Notes: generated from the letters alone by a model not told the origin. A DNA stretch of 64,000 nucleotides from UBA8106 sp964569695 (GCA_964569695.1 CAZMUA010000001.1:1-64000); one strand, 5' to 3'. Positions 26,853 through 35,815 are shown, numbered from the stretch's first letter. Translations and numbers: made by a program.

Positions 26853-28064
26853 ATGAATCCTCAGACGACGTCAGCTATCCAAGTCGCCAGCCGAGTACAT
26901 GGCTTTAGTTATGCGATTCGAAACATTGTGGCCGAAGCCTTGAAGGTGGAGGCAGCCGGCACACGTGTTCGTTACCTAAACATTGGAGACCCTATTCCAT
27001 TCGGTTTTAAAACACCACCACATCTTATTGAAGCGGTGGAGCGAGCAATGCGCGATGATCAGAACGGTTACACTCCATCGACGGGCATTCAATCTGCTCG
27101 CGAAGCAGTTGCTGCCGATTTCGTAGCGCGGGGACTTAACATTGATGCCGACAGAGTACTCCTAACAGCAGGAACTTCTGAAGGGATCGAATTAGCCTTA
27201 AGTGCTCTCGTTGATGCTGAAGACGAAGTACTCATACCATTACCAACCTATCCCTTATACACTGCCGTGCTCGCTAAGTTGGGGGCTCGGGCCGTCTTCT
27301 ATAAAACCGATCCAACAAACGGGTGGCTGCCAGATCTAGATCATATTCGCAGCCTAGTCAGCTCGAAGACCCGAGCGTTAGTAGCCATCAACCCAAACAA
27401 TCCAACCGGCGCCATCTATCCGGAAGCGACCCAACGAGCCATGCTAGAGCTAGCGTCGAGTCATGGATTCGTGCTGCTAGCTGATGAAGTCTATGGCGAC
27501 CTGGGATACGACGGACCGGTGCCACCCATGGGTTTGCTGGATCCAGAAGCGCCGTTTATTTCGTTTTCATCGCTGTCGAAGGCTTACTTGGCACCAGGCT
27601 GGCGAGCGGGATGGATGGCCGTCGGGGCCAATCCACGAATGGATGACGTGCTGGCAGCGATCAAGAAGTTGGCGGATGGACGCGTTTGCAGTAATGGCCC
27701 TATGCAAGCTGCTATTCTTGCTGCGCTCTCTGATGACCGATCACACCTCCAGGTATTTACCAAGGCCCTCCGCCAACGAGCTGAGCTAACGAGCTCCTCT
27801 CTTAATGCTATTGACGGTATTCAATGCGTAACCCCAAGCGCAGCATTCTACGCTATGCCGCAGGTGTCGTTACCGGCCGGCAAAACTGACGAAGACTATG
27901 TACTGGGCTTGTTACGATCGACCGGCGTGCTCTGTGTCTATGGATCCGGGTTTGGCCTACCTGCCGAGGGTGGATTTTTTAGAGTTGTCTTCCTGGCCGA
28001 TCCGAAAGAGTTGACTGAAATCTACGAATTGATATCTACATTTACGAATCAGTTTTTAGATTAG
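26853..28064 (+). CDS. Class I aminotransferase (alanine/aspartate aminotransferase-like)
   Basis: 403 residues from the ATG at 26853; a TTG at 26820 is unlikely. PLP fold type I: YLNIGDPIPFGFKTPPH, NGYTPSTGIQSAREAVA, NPNNPTGAIYP, LADEVYGDL, and the Schiff-base Lys in SSLSKAYLAPGWRAGW. The form resembles alanine-synthesising transaminases. A TAAAAT hexamer (26840-26845) ends seven bases before the ATG, with no ribosome-binding site, so the mRNA may be leaderless. Divergent from the M16 operon across 279 bp, in which I see nothing else. Confidence 0.9.
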   Translation: MNPQTTSAIQVASRVHGFSYAIRNIVAEALKVEAAGTRVRYLNIGDPIPFGFKTPPHLIEAVERAMRDDQNGYTPSTGIQSAREAVAADFVARGLNIDADRVLLTAGTSEGIELALSALVDAEDEVLIPLPTYPLYTAVLAKLGARAVFYKTDPTNGWLPDLDHIRSLVSSKTRALVAINPNNPTGAIYPEATQRAMLELASSHGFVLLADEVYGDLGYDGPVPPMGLLDPEAPFISFSSLSKAYLAPGWRAGWMAVGANPRMDDVLAAIKKLADGRVCSNGPMQAAILAALSDDRSHLQVFTKALRQRAELTSSSLNAIDGIQCVTPSAAFYAMPQVSLPAGKTDEDYVLGLLRSTGVLCVYGSGFGLPAEGGFFRVVFLADPKELTEIYELISTFTNQFLD

Positions 28065-28160
28065 TGCTTCACGTTTCAACTGGATATTAAAAACGTCTTG
28101 CACTGATTTTAATCGAAGACAGCCTCCATTTAGAACAACCGCTAACTCTTGTCTTCGTTC

Positions 28161-30971
28161 TCAGTCCACGATTAACGCTAAAGCTGCGTAATCCCGATTC
28201 ACCTCCACGCGACGAAGAACTCCTGCCAGTGGAACGCGCGTTTCAGTTAAGCGATCTGCAATATTAATAACGATGTCCTGTGAATTGCCTCCCGCGTATT
28301 GCAACGTAACCGTCACAGGAACTTCGTATAAAAGGTTGGTCAACTGCTCGAAACGAAGATGAACGTCCGAATTTTCTAGAGTTTGAGTATCGTCTCCTTC
28401 TTGAGTCGACCAAGAAGACGTCTCATAACTGAAGCGTAGTTCGGGCAGGCCGGCTTCGTGAACCCAGCGCTCAAAAAATTGCTGAAGCGAAATGTTGCCG
28501 ACCTCTTCGAAAGCGAGCCGTAGGTCTTCAGTGCCAGCTTTTTGAAATTTCCGGCTTTGATAAAAGCGTCGTAATCCTGAAAAAAAAGTTTCGTCACCTA
28601 GAAGGCGATGGAGCATGTGCAGCACCATAGCGGCTTTGTTGTAGACGAGTGCACGAAAAATTCTAGTATCCTGCTGGATGTGACCGAGCCGATAACCAAG
28701 ATACACTGGACCCTGGTCTGACTGCTGTATCGCCCAATCGTGCATCTGGCGCGTGACGCGCCTGAAAACGCGGTCACCCGCTGCGTACCGCGCGTATAGT
28801 GCACTAAAGTAGTGCGCCAGTCCTTCGCTCAACCACTGCTCATGATAATTGCTCCACCCCACGGCTTGACCCCACCATTGATGTGCCAGTTCGTGAGCGA
28901 GAAAGAAGTCTTGGAAGTCTCTGAAATAGACGGGATCCCGTCGCCACATCAAGTCGCTGTTTTGAAGTGGCTCATTTAAAAGTGATGCATAGGCCGGACT
29001 ATGACCTCCGGGGAGGTCGCTTTCAATGAGTCCTATGGTCAGACTCGGGTATGGCATCTCGCCCATAAGCGATCCATAAAATTTGAGAATATCCTCGGCA
29101 CGCGTTGACAGTCCTCGAGCTCGCCGCCGTTGCCTAAAACTGGACGATACGGACAGAGACACGTCGTTGACGGTCACCTCGTCCACATTTGATTGCGTTT
29201 GATCCTGCTTGACAGCACTATCTAGTGAGACAACCATCGACTCAACTGTCTGAAAGTCACTGATAATCGCTGCAAGATACCGAAGAGGTTCTCTGGCTTC
29301 AAACTCAAAGCGACGGCTCCCATCTTCGAGTTCGTCTCCATTACTAACAGTGGCGGAGGCTCCAACTGGCACGCCGCTTCCCAAACAGGAAAAACCTGGT
29401 GGAATCGTGAAACGCATCGTTGCAGTAGCGAAGTCTGTGACCATGGACTGTGGATACCAGTAGCTGAGACTGCTGTACAGATAATGCGGCTCAGGTTCAG
29501 TCCTAATCGTAGGAAGCCCAGCTCGGGAGGAATCCAATAGTGCGAGGGTGCGAGGCACAACTGCTTGATGATCAGCTTGCTCAGCAACCAACTCACCCTC
29601 GTACTCAACCGTTAAGGTGAATTGAGTTCCGGCATCGACTCGCTCCGGTAAATTCATAATCATCGAATCTTGACCTGGCGTCCGCAGGGGCATGAGTGGG
29701 CCATAGGGCGTGCTGGTCACTGAACGGACGGTCAGTTCGTCAGCGAGTCGCACCGACAGCATCGTCAGATCGGACACTGCTTGAATGGTTAAGGTGGCTG
29801 TTCCGGATACCCAATCACGCTTCGGTAAAAAACTTACATCAAGGTCATAGTCAAGGATGTCGAAATCGACAAGGTCGTCTTCATTGTAAAAGAAGCCACG
29901 GGTAGCCAATTTCTCTTTCGATGCGTATAAGGCAATATTCCGACCGCCTTCTCGATCGAACAACTGAACGTCTTCGGCTCTACGGCTTCCTTGTACATAG
30001 GTGAGGTTGTCAAAATTTGTTGTCTGAATTTCTGCGAGCAGATCACCCTCATTCGGTAGCACCCACCAAGAATCATCACTTAAATGTCCCAGGTCGACCA
30101 CATACGATTCGAAGGCGTAATCATCAAACACCTCCTGAGCAGCACGAAAGTCGCGTGTTCCAACCGTGCGTTCGATCAGCGCCTCTTGTGGCACCATTGC
30201 GTCGAAGTCATTCGGATTCATCCGAAGAAATGCGCTTGTAAATCTTGTATTTAAAACTTCTGCTCCTGAAAAAATCTTGATCTGTTCGCGTTCGACTAAT
30301 GGAACTGGGCTGAATTCCATCTGGCCTTGCCCAAGCAAGATCATGGCCGTAACTCCCGAACCGGTATCGGACACGAACGCCATACCCTCAGGGAGTGTCA
30401 AAGAAAAGTCGGTCGAACTGATTGTGAGATCGCGAACGATGTACTGGCGTTCTGGATGCAACTCAAGACGATAGATTCCACCAATCGAAGTTAAGCGTTC
30501 CTGCCCAACTATGCGCCACTCTGGCCCCTGACCAAAGGGACGGTTGGTAACGGGATCAATATCCCGGCGGATGTTCAACAACCAGGTGGCCATCTCGCCA
30601 GCGCCACGTTGTTCTTTAAAAATTTCCAGCAAGATACCGTAACCGGCGCTCGGCGGCGCTTCTTTGAGTGGAAGCCTTCCTATTTCATTTAAAACGACCT
30701 TCGTGACGCCAGCTACCACGTTGGTGCTGACAAACTGGCGTGTCGACGGCCTAGCAACAAGAGAAGGCGCAAGCATTGCCAGATAGGTCGCGGGACGTCC
30801 GGAGCGCAAGGTTAATTCGAGCTGTCGGTAAAAATCTGACAGGTCGACTTCTGAATCCACCGGTCTGGATTCCTGCGCAGATACGGCGACTGGACAAACA
30901 CAATTCACAAACACCAAAAACAGCAGGATATATACGCTGCTTCGGATGATGGTCCTAATGAGCCGATTCAC
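28161..30971 (-). CDS. M1 family zinc aminopeptidase, secreted
   Basis: 936 residues with a signal peptide (SVYILLFLVFVNCVCPVAVSAQ). The C-terminal half is the M1 peptidase: HELAHQWWGQ near residue 690 gives HExxH, with the third zinc Glu 18 residues later in WLSEGLAHYFSALY. The first half is a long unannotated extracellular region (beta-rich, with LRMNPNDFDAMVPQEALI) before the M1 N-terminal domain (FDILDYDLDVSFLPKRDW). Likely digests peptides outside the cytoplasm. Transcribed alone, divergent from dsbD and convergent with the aminotransferase. Confidence 0.9.
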   Translation of the reverse strand: MNRLIRTIIRSSVYILLFLVFVNCVCPVAVSAQESRPVDSEVDLSDFYRQLELTLRSGRPATYLAMLAPSLVARPSTRQFVSTNVVAGVTKVVLNEIGRLPLKEAPPSAGYGILLEIFKEQRGAGEMATWLLNIRRDIDPVTNRPFGQGPEWRIVGQERLTSIGGIYRLELHPERQYIVRDLTISSTDFSLTLPEGMAFVSDTGSGVTAMILLGQGQMEFSPVPLVEREQIKIFSGAEVLNTRFTSAFLRMNPNDFDAMVPQEALIERTVGTRDFRAAQEVFDDYAFESYVVDLGHLSDDSWWVLPNEGDLLAEIQTTNFDNLTYVQGSRRAEDVQLFDREGGRNIALYASKEKLATRGFFYNEDDLVDFDILDYDLDVSFLPKRDWVSGTATLTIQAVSDLTMLSVRLADELTVRSVTSTPYGPLMPLRTPGQDSMIMNLPERVDAGTQFTLTVEYEGELVAEQADHQAVVPRTLALLDSSRAGLPTIRTEPEPHYLYSSLSYWYPQSMVTDFATATMRFTIPPGFSCLGSGVPVGASATVSNGDELEDGSRRFEFEAREPLRYLAAIISDFQTVESMVVSLDSAVKQDQTQSNVDEVTVNDVSLSVSSSFRQRRRARGLSTRAEDILKFYGSLMGEMPYPSLTIGLIESDLPGGHSPAYASLLNEPLQNSDLMWRRDPVYFRDFQDFFLAHELAHQWWGQAVGWSNYHEQWLSEGLAHYFSALYARYAAGDRVFRRVTRQMHDWAIQQSDQGPVYLGYRLGHIQQDTRIFRALVYNKAAMVLHMLHRLLGDETFFSGLRRFYQSRKFQKAGTEDLRLAFEEVGNISLQQFFERWVHEAGLPELRFSYETSSWSTQEGDDTQTLENSDVHLRFEQLTNLLYEVPVTVTLQYAGGNSQDIVINIADRLTETRVPLAGVLRRVEVNRDYAALALIVD

Positions 30972-31112
30972 TTTCCGTAACCCACAAGCTTAAATGTCAA
31001 CCTGAAAACTCCATTAAATAACTGAGCGCCGAACCAGAAAAGGATCTATTACTTTCAGGATAACGTCGGAATTGATATATCCCAAGCGTGAAATGTCGCA
31101 TCATAGATTAAG

Positions 31113-32885
31113 ATGGAAGGTATGTCTTTGCGAGCCTGGACTCTTCTCTTCGGCATTTTTGCGCTAACTTGGCCAGCCGAGGTAGGCGGACAGTTTGGTG
31201 TCGTCGAAATTGAAACCCACAGCCTTGTGGAGTCTGATGCAGTGCACGCAGGCACAGTCGTCAAGGTAGCGTTAGAAGTTGGTCTACAAGAAGGATTTCA
31301 CGTCAACTCCAACAACCCTCTCGATGAGGCGCTAATCCCAACAGTGCTAATGATCGATCCTCCCGATGGCGTTACTGTTCGAGAGGTTGTGTATCCCGAA
31401 GCGGGACTCCTCGACCAAGTTGGAGTTGATGAGCCGTTGGCGGTCTTTGAACAAACCTTCGTAGTCGGCGTTGTCTTAGGGCTTCCACCCAATGTAGATC
31501 CGGGTAGCCTGTCGGTGCCGGGTGCCCTGAGGTATCAAGCGTGTGATGAAACAATGTGCTACATGCCAGCCACTGTTGACGTGGCCTGGAACCTTGAAGT
31601 GGTTCCCAGTAGTCGGGCACTAGCACCACAGCATGCGGCATTGTTCGACACCATCGCTTTTTTGGGGACTAACGCTGAGGTTCCGTCGATTGCGATGCCG
31701 GTAGCTAAACCAGCAGCCATCTCCGTCGAACCTAGGAATATAGCCTTACTCCTCAATGATTTTGAGATTCTTGGAACAACCGGAGGATATCTAAACTCTG
31801 ATGATTTTCTGAGTTTTATGAATGCTTCCGAATCTGGTGAAAATCAAAAGGGGTGGTTCGAGGGGCAAGGGCCGTTGGCGATCCTTTTACTAATCTTGAT
31901 TGGTGGCCTTGCGCTCAACCTGACACCCTGTGTGCTGCCGATGATTCCGATCAATCTCGCAATCATAGGAGCAGGCACGCAGTCTGGTTCAAAAACGCGA
32001 GGATTTGCCCTCGGCGGCATGTACGGATTCGCCATGGCAATTATCTACGGCATCTTGGGTCTTGTGGTTATCTTGACATCAGGCACCTTTGGAACCATCA
32101 ATTCATCAGCCTGGTTCAATACAGGTATCGCAGTGCTGTTTGTGGGGCTGGGGTTGGCCATGTTTGACGTGTTTGCGGTCGATTTCTCGCGTTTTCAGGC
32201 CCTATTCTTAAAGGACGCGCGCGCGAACGGGTCCTTTTTGGCAGCCTTTGGAATGGGTGCGGTGTCGGCATTACTAGCGGGCGCCTGTGTTGCACCAGTT
32301 GTAATCCAAGTTATTCTCTTTTCCAGCAACCTTTACGCAACCGGAACTAAACTGGCGCTTGCGCTACCGTTTTTTCTGGGTGTCGGTATGGCGTTACCCT
32401 GGCCGTTTGCCGGTGCAGGATTATCATTTTTGCCAAAACCCGGAGCATGGACGGTCCGGGTCAAACAAGCATTTGGTGTCTTTATTTTGGCGACGGCTGC
32501 CTATTACGGTTACGTCGCTTACAGCATTATTGCCAATCGATGGGTCGACGGTGCTGAAGTAGCGAGCAGCGTCGAAGAAAAGCTGGAAGAAGGTTGGCAC
32601 TCATCGTTGAGTCAAGGCTTGGCAGCTGCACAAGCCGAGGATAAATTTGTGCTGGTCGACCTGTGGGCCACTTGGTGCAAGAACTGCCTAACAATGGACA
32701 AAACAACTTTAAAGGATTCAGCCGTTGCGGCTAAGCTGGCGCCTTACGTCAAAATAAAGTTTCAGGCCGAAGACCCAAGCGCCTCTCCAGCCAAGGAAGT
32801 GATGAAGCAATTCGAAAGCATCGGACTACCAACTTACGCAATCCTCAAGCCTCGCGTTGAACCGTCAGCGGATCCTTCCTCGTAA
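31113..32885 (+). CDS. DsbD-type thiol:disulfide interchange protein
   Basis: 590 residues with all three DsbD parts. After a signal peptide comes the periplasmic alpha domain with two Cys in YQACDETMCYMP. The membrane domain (about 250-480) has its Cys in NLTPCVLPMIPIN and LLAGACVAPVV. The C-terminal thioredoxin domain carries WATWCKNC. It carries electrons from cytoplasmic thioredoxin to periplasmic thiol or copper proteins. ATG at 31113; the ribosome-binding site is weak, and a second ATG lies at 31122. A possible electron source for the periplasm-facing PCYCGC selenoprotein encoded 2.3 kb downstream, which is inference only. Confidence 0.9.
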   Translation: MEGMSLRAWTLLFGIFALTWPAEVGGQFGVVEIETHSLVESDAVHAGTVVKVALEVGLQEGFHVNSNNPLDEALIPTVLMIDPPDGVTVREVVYPEAGLLDQVGVDEPLAVFEQTFVVGVVLGLPPNVDPGSLSVPGALRYQACDETMCYMPATVDVAWNLEVVPSSRALAPQHAALFDTIAFLGTNAEVPSIAMPVAKPAAISVEPRNIALLLNDFEILGTTGGYLNSDDFLSFMNASESGENQKGWFEGQGPLAILLLILIGGLALNLTPCVLPMIPINLAIIGAGTQSGSKTRGFALGGMYGFAMAIIYGILGLVVILTSGTFGTINSSAWFNTGIAVLFVGLGLAMFDVFAVDFSRFQALFLKDARANGSFLAAFGMGAVSALLAGACVAPVVIQVILFSSNLYATGTKLALALPFFLGVGMALPWPFAGAGLSFLPKPGAWTVRVKQAFGVFILATAAYYGYVAYSIIANRWVDGAEVASSVEEKLEEGWHSSLSQGLAAAQAEDKFVLVDLWATWCKNCLTMDKTTLKDSAVAAKLAPYVKIKFQAEDPSASPAKEVMKQFESIGLPTYAILKPRVEPSADPSS

Positions 32886-33060
32886 AGATTATTTATTAGT
32901 CCCTGTTCTCGTTCCGTTCACTTGCTAACAAAAATGCCTTCCCGGGCCCAGACACTCCGTTGGCTTCTGCAGAACGTCAAACCCACTAAAGTGCAAAATG
33001 TAGAGCTTTCTTAGCACAATTAGCATAATAGTTGCTTAGTATGATTTAATAGGTATTGTT

Positions 33061-33100
33061 TTTTGCATTCATGACACATTTTTATGTGCATTATGCAAAA
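33061..33100. repeat. 40-bp imperfect palindrome in the glnA leader
   Basis: Arms TTTTGCAT (33061-33068) and ATGCAAAA (33093-33100) enclose a second paired segment CACAT/ATGTG around a TTTT loop. It lies about 40 bp upstream of the glutamine synthetase start, beyond its ribosome-binding site. Possible operator or leader hairpin. The remainder of the 254-bp gap shows only AT-rich promoter-like sequence (TATGAT at 33040-33045). Confidence 0.5.
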
Positions 33101-33139
33101 GTGTGATTCTCGCGCCTCATCTAGGAAGGACTTTTATTT

Positions 33140-34537
33140 ATGCCAGCGCCTCGAAAAAAATCCGCCCGTCGCAAAACCGGACGGCGTTCTAGTCGGTCTT
33201 CCAGCCTGAGCGAGAGCAAGAAGATTCAAATTTTGAAGAAAGTCGAAGACCAGAACGTTAAATTTATGCGGCTGCAGTTTACTGACATCTTCGGTATAAC
33301 CAAGAATGTCGAGGTCCCCAGTTCACAATTTCGTCATGCCCTAGATGGTGGTGTGATGTTCGATGGATCGTCCATTGACGGGTTCGCACGAATTGAAGAA
33401 TCAGATATGTACTTGCGACCCGATCTGGATACGTTTCAAGTATTCCCATGGTTAAACAATTCTGGCGAAACCGTGGCTCGGTTGATTTGTGACGTCTACA
33501 ATCCTGATGGCACGCCCTTCGCCGGCTGTCCCCGCATGACCCTGAAACGAGCGATCGAGCATGCTGAATCGCACGGCTTCGTCATGAATGTCGGACCGGA
33601 ACCAGAGTTTTTCTTGTTCCAAACGCGGAATGGTATCGCTACAACGGAAACCCATGATGCTGGAGGTTATTTCGACTTAACACCTGTCGACTTAGGAGAA
33701 GATGTAAGACGCCAGATCGTCCTAGCGCTTGAAGCCATGGGCTTCCACGTTGAGGCAGCGCACCACGAAGTGGCGACTGGACAGCACGAAATCGATTTTC
33801 GATATGACGACGCTCTAACAACAGCAGATAAAATCAGCACGTTTCGATTGGTCGTAAAACACATTGCAATGCAAAACGGCCTGCATGCGACTTTTATGCC
33901 CAAGCCTCTCGTTGGGATTAACGGATCGGGAATGCATACCCATCAATCATTATTTTCGGGTGAAAGAAACGTGTTTTACGATCCAAAGAAACCATGGGAA
34001 CTTAGCAAACTATGTTTGCACTATATCGGAGGGCTGCTCGCACACGCCAAAGGCTTCTGTGCTATCACAAACCCGCTTGTCAACTCCTACAAACGACTCG
34101 TGCCCGGTTATGAAGCGCCAACCAATATTGCATGGTCTGAAAAAAACAGAAGTCCATTAATCCGCGTACCGGCGGCAAGAAAATTGGCAACTCGTGTTGA
34201 ATTGCGCATGCCCGACCCGGCGTGTAACCCGTACCTGGCCCTAGCCACAACGCTCAGAGCTGGTCTAGACGGAATTGAACGCAAGATGGACCCTGGTTCA
34301 CCTGTAAACAAAAACATCTACACGATGAGCTACAGAGAGCGTCGCCGTCACAAAATTAACGAACTGCCTAGCAACCTCAAAGAAGCGGTAGATTGCCTGG
34401 AAAAAGATGCGCTTATGACAGCTACTTTAGGGGGACACATCTGCGAGTACTTCTTAAAGGCGAAACGCGACGAATGGTTCGATTACATCAAGCAGGTTAG
34501 TCCTTGGGAAGTGGATCGCTACTTAACGCTTTATTAA
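33140..34537 (+). CDS. glnA: Glutamine synthetase, type I
   Basis: 465 residues; makes glutamine from glutamate and ammonia with ATP, the main entry of nitrogen. Motifs: MFDGSSIDGFARIEESDMYL, the Glu ligands in NVGPEPEFFLF, GINGSGMHTHQSLF, and EKNRSPLIRVPA. The sequence is closest to the Bacillus-type GSI-alpha form; the adenylylation Tyr loop of enteric GS was not recognised. Unusual: about 28 extra N-terminal residues rich in Lys, Arg and Ser (PAPRKKSARRKTGRRSSRSS) before the normal start. The start is well supported by AGGAAGGA nine bases upstream. Monocistronic or followed by fabZ after 111 bp. Confidence 0.96.
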   Translation: MPAPRKKSARRKTGRRSSRSSSLSESKKIQILKKVEDQNVKFMRLQFTDIFGITKNVEVPSSQFRHALDGGVMFDGSSIDGFARIEESDMYLRPDLDTFQVFPWLNNSGETVARLICDVYNPDGTPFAGCPRMTLKRAIEHAESHGFVMNVGPEPEFFLFQTRNGIATTETHDAGGYFDLTPVDLGEDVRRQIVLALEAMGFHVEAAHHEVATGQHEIDFRYDDALTTADKISTFRLVVKHIAMQNGLHATFMPKPLVGINGSGMHTHQSLFSGERNVFYDPKKPWELSKLCLHYIGGLLAHAKGFCAITNPLVNSYKRLVPGYEAPTNIAWSEKNRSPLIRVPAARKLATRVELRMPDPACNPYLALATTLRAGLDGIERKMDPGSPVNKNIYTMSYRERRRHKINELPSNLKEAVDCLEKDALMTATLGGHICEYFLKAKRDEWFDYIKQVSPWEVDRYLTLY

Positions 34538-34579
34538 ACTGGGGCGATTGTTAATCAAGGCTCAGCTGATCACATTCAT

Positions 34580-34649
34580 TGGTTATCTGGATTATAATGG
34601 GCTTGCGTAGAAAGCTTGGTGGGTACAGCAATCGCGATCCAGATAACCA
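34580..34649. repeat. 13-bp perfect inverted repeat flanking the fabZ promoter/leader
   Basis: TGGTTATCTGGAT (34580-34592) is perfectly complementary to ATCCAGATAACCA (34637-34649), with a 44-nt spacer. The right arm ends on the A of the chosen fabZ ATG. A consensus TATAAT (34593-34598) starts directly after the left arm. It may act as a two-site operator, or as a start-codon hairpin in read-through RNA from glnA. Confidence 0.6.
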
Positions 34650-35101
34650 TGGGAACTCTTACTTCACCGTTATCCTATACCGATATTGAACGGATACTTC
34701 CACATAGATATCCGTTCTTGCTGGTCGATAGAATTGTTGAGCTGATTCCTGACACACGCATCGTCGGAATTAAGAACGTATCACTCAATGAACGTTACCT
34801 AGCCCACCGTCGTGGTCAGCGTCCGGTGCTACCGCCAACCATTCTCACCGAATCAGTTGCGCAGGTCGGCGCCTGTTTGATTTTGGCTAAACCAGAAAAC
34901 CGTGAACGGCTTATCTACTTCATGGGAATCGAGCGTGTGCGGTACCGTCATCCAGTACATCCTGGAGATGCCGTACGTGTCGAAGCTAGCGTTGTTAAAC
35001 TTCGAGGCCGCGTAGGTTGGCTTCACGGTTTGGCCCGCGTCGATGGCCGCGTAGTCATCGAGGGACGAATGACGTTCGCCCTCGGACCCCGGCAAGCATA
35101 A
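34649..35101 (+). CDS. FabZ-like hotdog-fold protein (divergent 3-hydroxyacyl-ACP dehydratase)
   Basis: 150 residues from the ATG at 34649; a TTG at 34616 would add eleven. The N-terminal ILPHRYPFLLVDR and the NVSLNE segment identify the FabZ family, which dehydrates 3-hydroxyacyl-ACP in fatty-acid synthesis. The active-site GHFPGxPxxPG loop is altered to AHRRGQRPVLPP: aligned without gaps to E. coli FabZ, the catalytic His position is Arg, with a His one residue earlier. The catalytic Glu is kept in TESVAQ. It may have changed or lost dehydratase activity. There are no lpx or fab neighbours. Confidence 0.8.
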   Translation: MGTLTSPLSYTDIERILPHRYPFLLVDRIVELIPDTRIVGIKNVSLNERYLAHRRGQRPVLPPTILTESVAQVGACLILAKPENRERLIYFMGIERVRYRHPVHPGDAVRVEASVVKLRGRVGWLHGLARVDGRVVIEGRMTFALGPRQA

Positions 35102-35158
35102 CTGACCGAACTATTTGGTCAAATATTTTCGGTCTAGTAATAATGATAGGATGGGTAT

Positions 35159-35815
35159 ATGGGTTCAAGAAAACATAAGAAAAGTCCTTCGCGACAAGTT
35201 AGCAGAAGCGTTGGGCCAGCTCCTGTTGCAAATTCATCTCGCGGGTTGTTCCTCTTTCTGGTTGCATTTGCAAGTGTCGCGATAGTCTTTACTCTCTACA
35301 CCACTAACGACACCCAGTCGGCGAACTCAGTAACAAGCGTCAACGCTAAAGCCAGAACGTCAGTGGGCCTGCAAACGTCTATACCACGCGCCGTAACCCA
35401 GCAACAACCAGCGACTGGAGAGAATCGAGGTCCTGTTGCTTCCCGTGGGTCGGTCAGCGGGTTGCCTCCATTGCCCCTAGTGAGGTTTCCGGCAGCTCGC
35501 CCACCGGAAGTCCTTCGATCGGTATATGAGTTTGCAGCTAATAATCCTGAGGTTTTGAATTACGTACCATGTTTTTGTGGTTGTGAGAATTTTGGTCATG
35601 TGTCGAGTCACGATTGTTTTGTTGACCATCGCAATCAAGACGGGCAGGTGGCGGCGTGGGAAGCCCACGGCATGGGTTGAGCGATTTGCGTAGACGTCGC
35701 GCGTGACGCGGCGCACATGCATAATTCAGGTGCTTCAGTTAAGCAAATTCGCTCGGCAATTGAAACATCGTTCGGGCCACATTACGCAACACAGACGCCC
35801 ACACCTCTTCCGTAA
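35159..35815 (+). CDS. PCYCGC-motif membrane-anchored selenoprotein (Sec174)
   Basis: 218 residues if the in-frame UGA at 35678-35680 is read as selenocysteine. A basic N-terminus and one transmembrane helix (residues 29-47, GLFLFLVAFASVAIVF) anchor the protein; a Ser/Thr/Pro-rich linker follows. The PCYCGC-family domain starts near YVPCFCGCENFGH (PCFCGC at 137-142), then DCFVDH. At AWEAHGMG the UGA replaces the first Cys of the family's CxxC, and the frame continues AICVDVARDAAHMH for 44 codons to UAA (35813-35815), giving U174-x-x-C177. A stem-loop of SECIS type follows the UGA. AGGA ribosome-binding site. Redox or metal function is inference; the family is uncharacterised. Confidence 0.85.
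35678..35711 (+). promoter_or_regulatory. Putative bacterial SECIS element in PCYCGC selenoprotein gene
   Basis: Directly after the UGA: TTGCGT (35686-35691) pairs with ACGCGG (35706-35711, two G-U pairs). A small internal bulge follows, then ACG pairs with CGT around a five-nt loop TCGCG (35697-35701), whose first base is 17 nt after the UGA. These dimensions fit known bacterial SECIS elements. Confidence 0.6.

Noticed and set aside
28114..28157. CGAAGACA/TGTCTTCG inverted repeat as a terminator
   Set aside because: 28-nt loop and no T-tract; can arise by chance.
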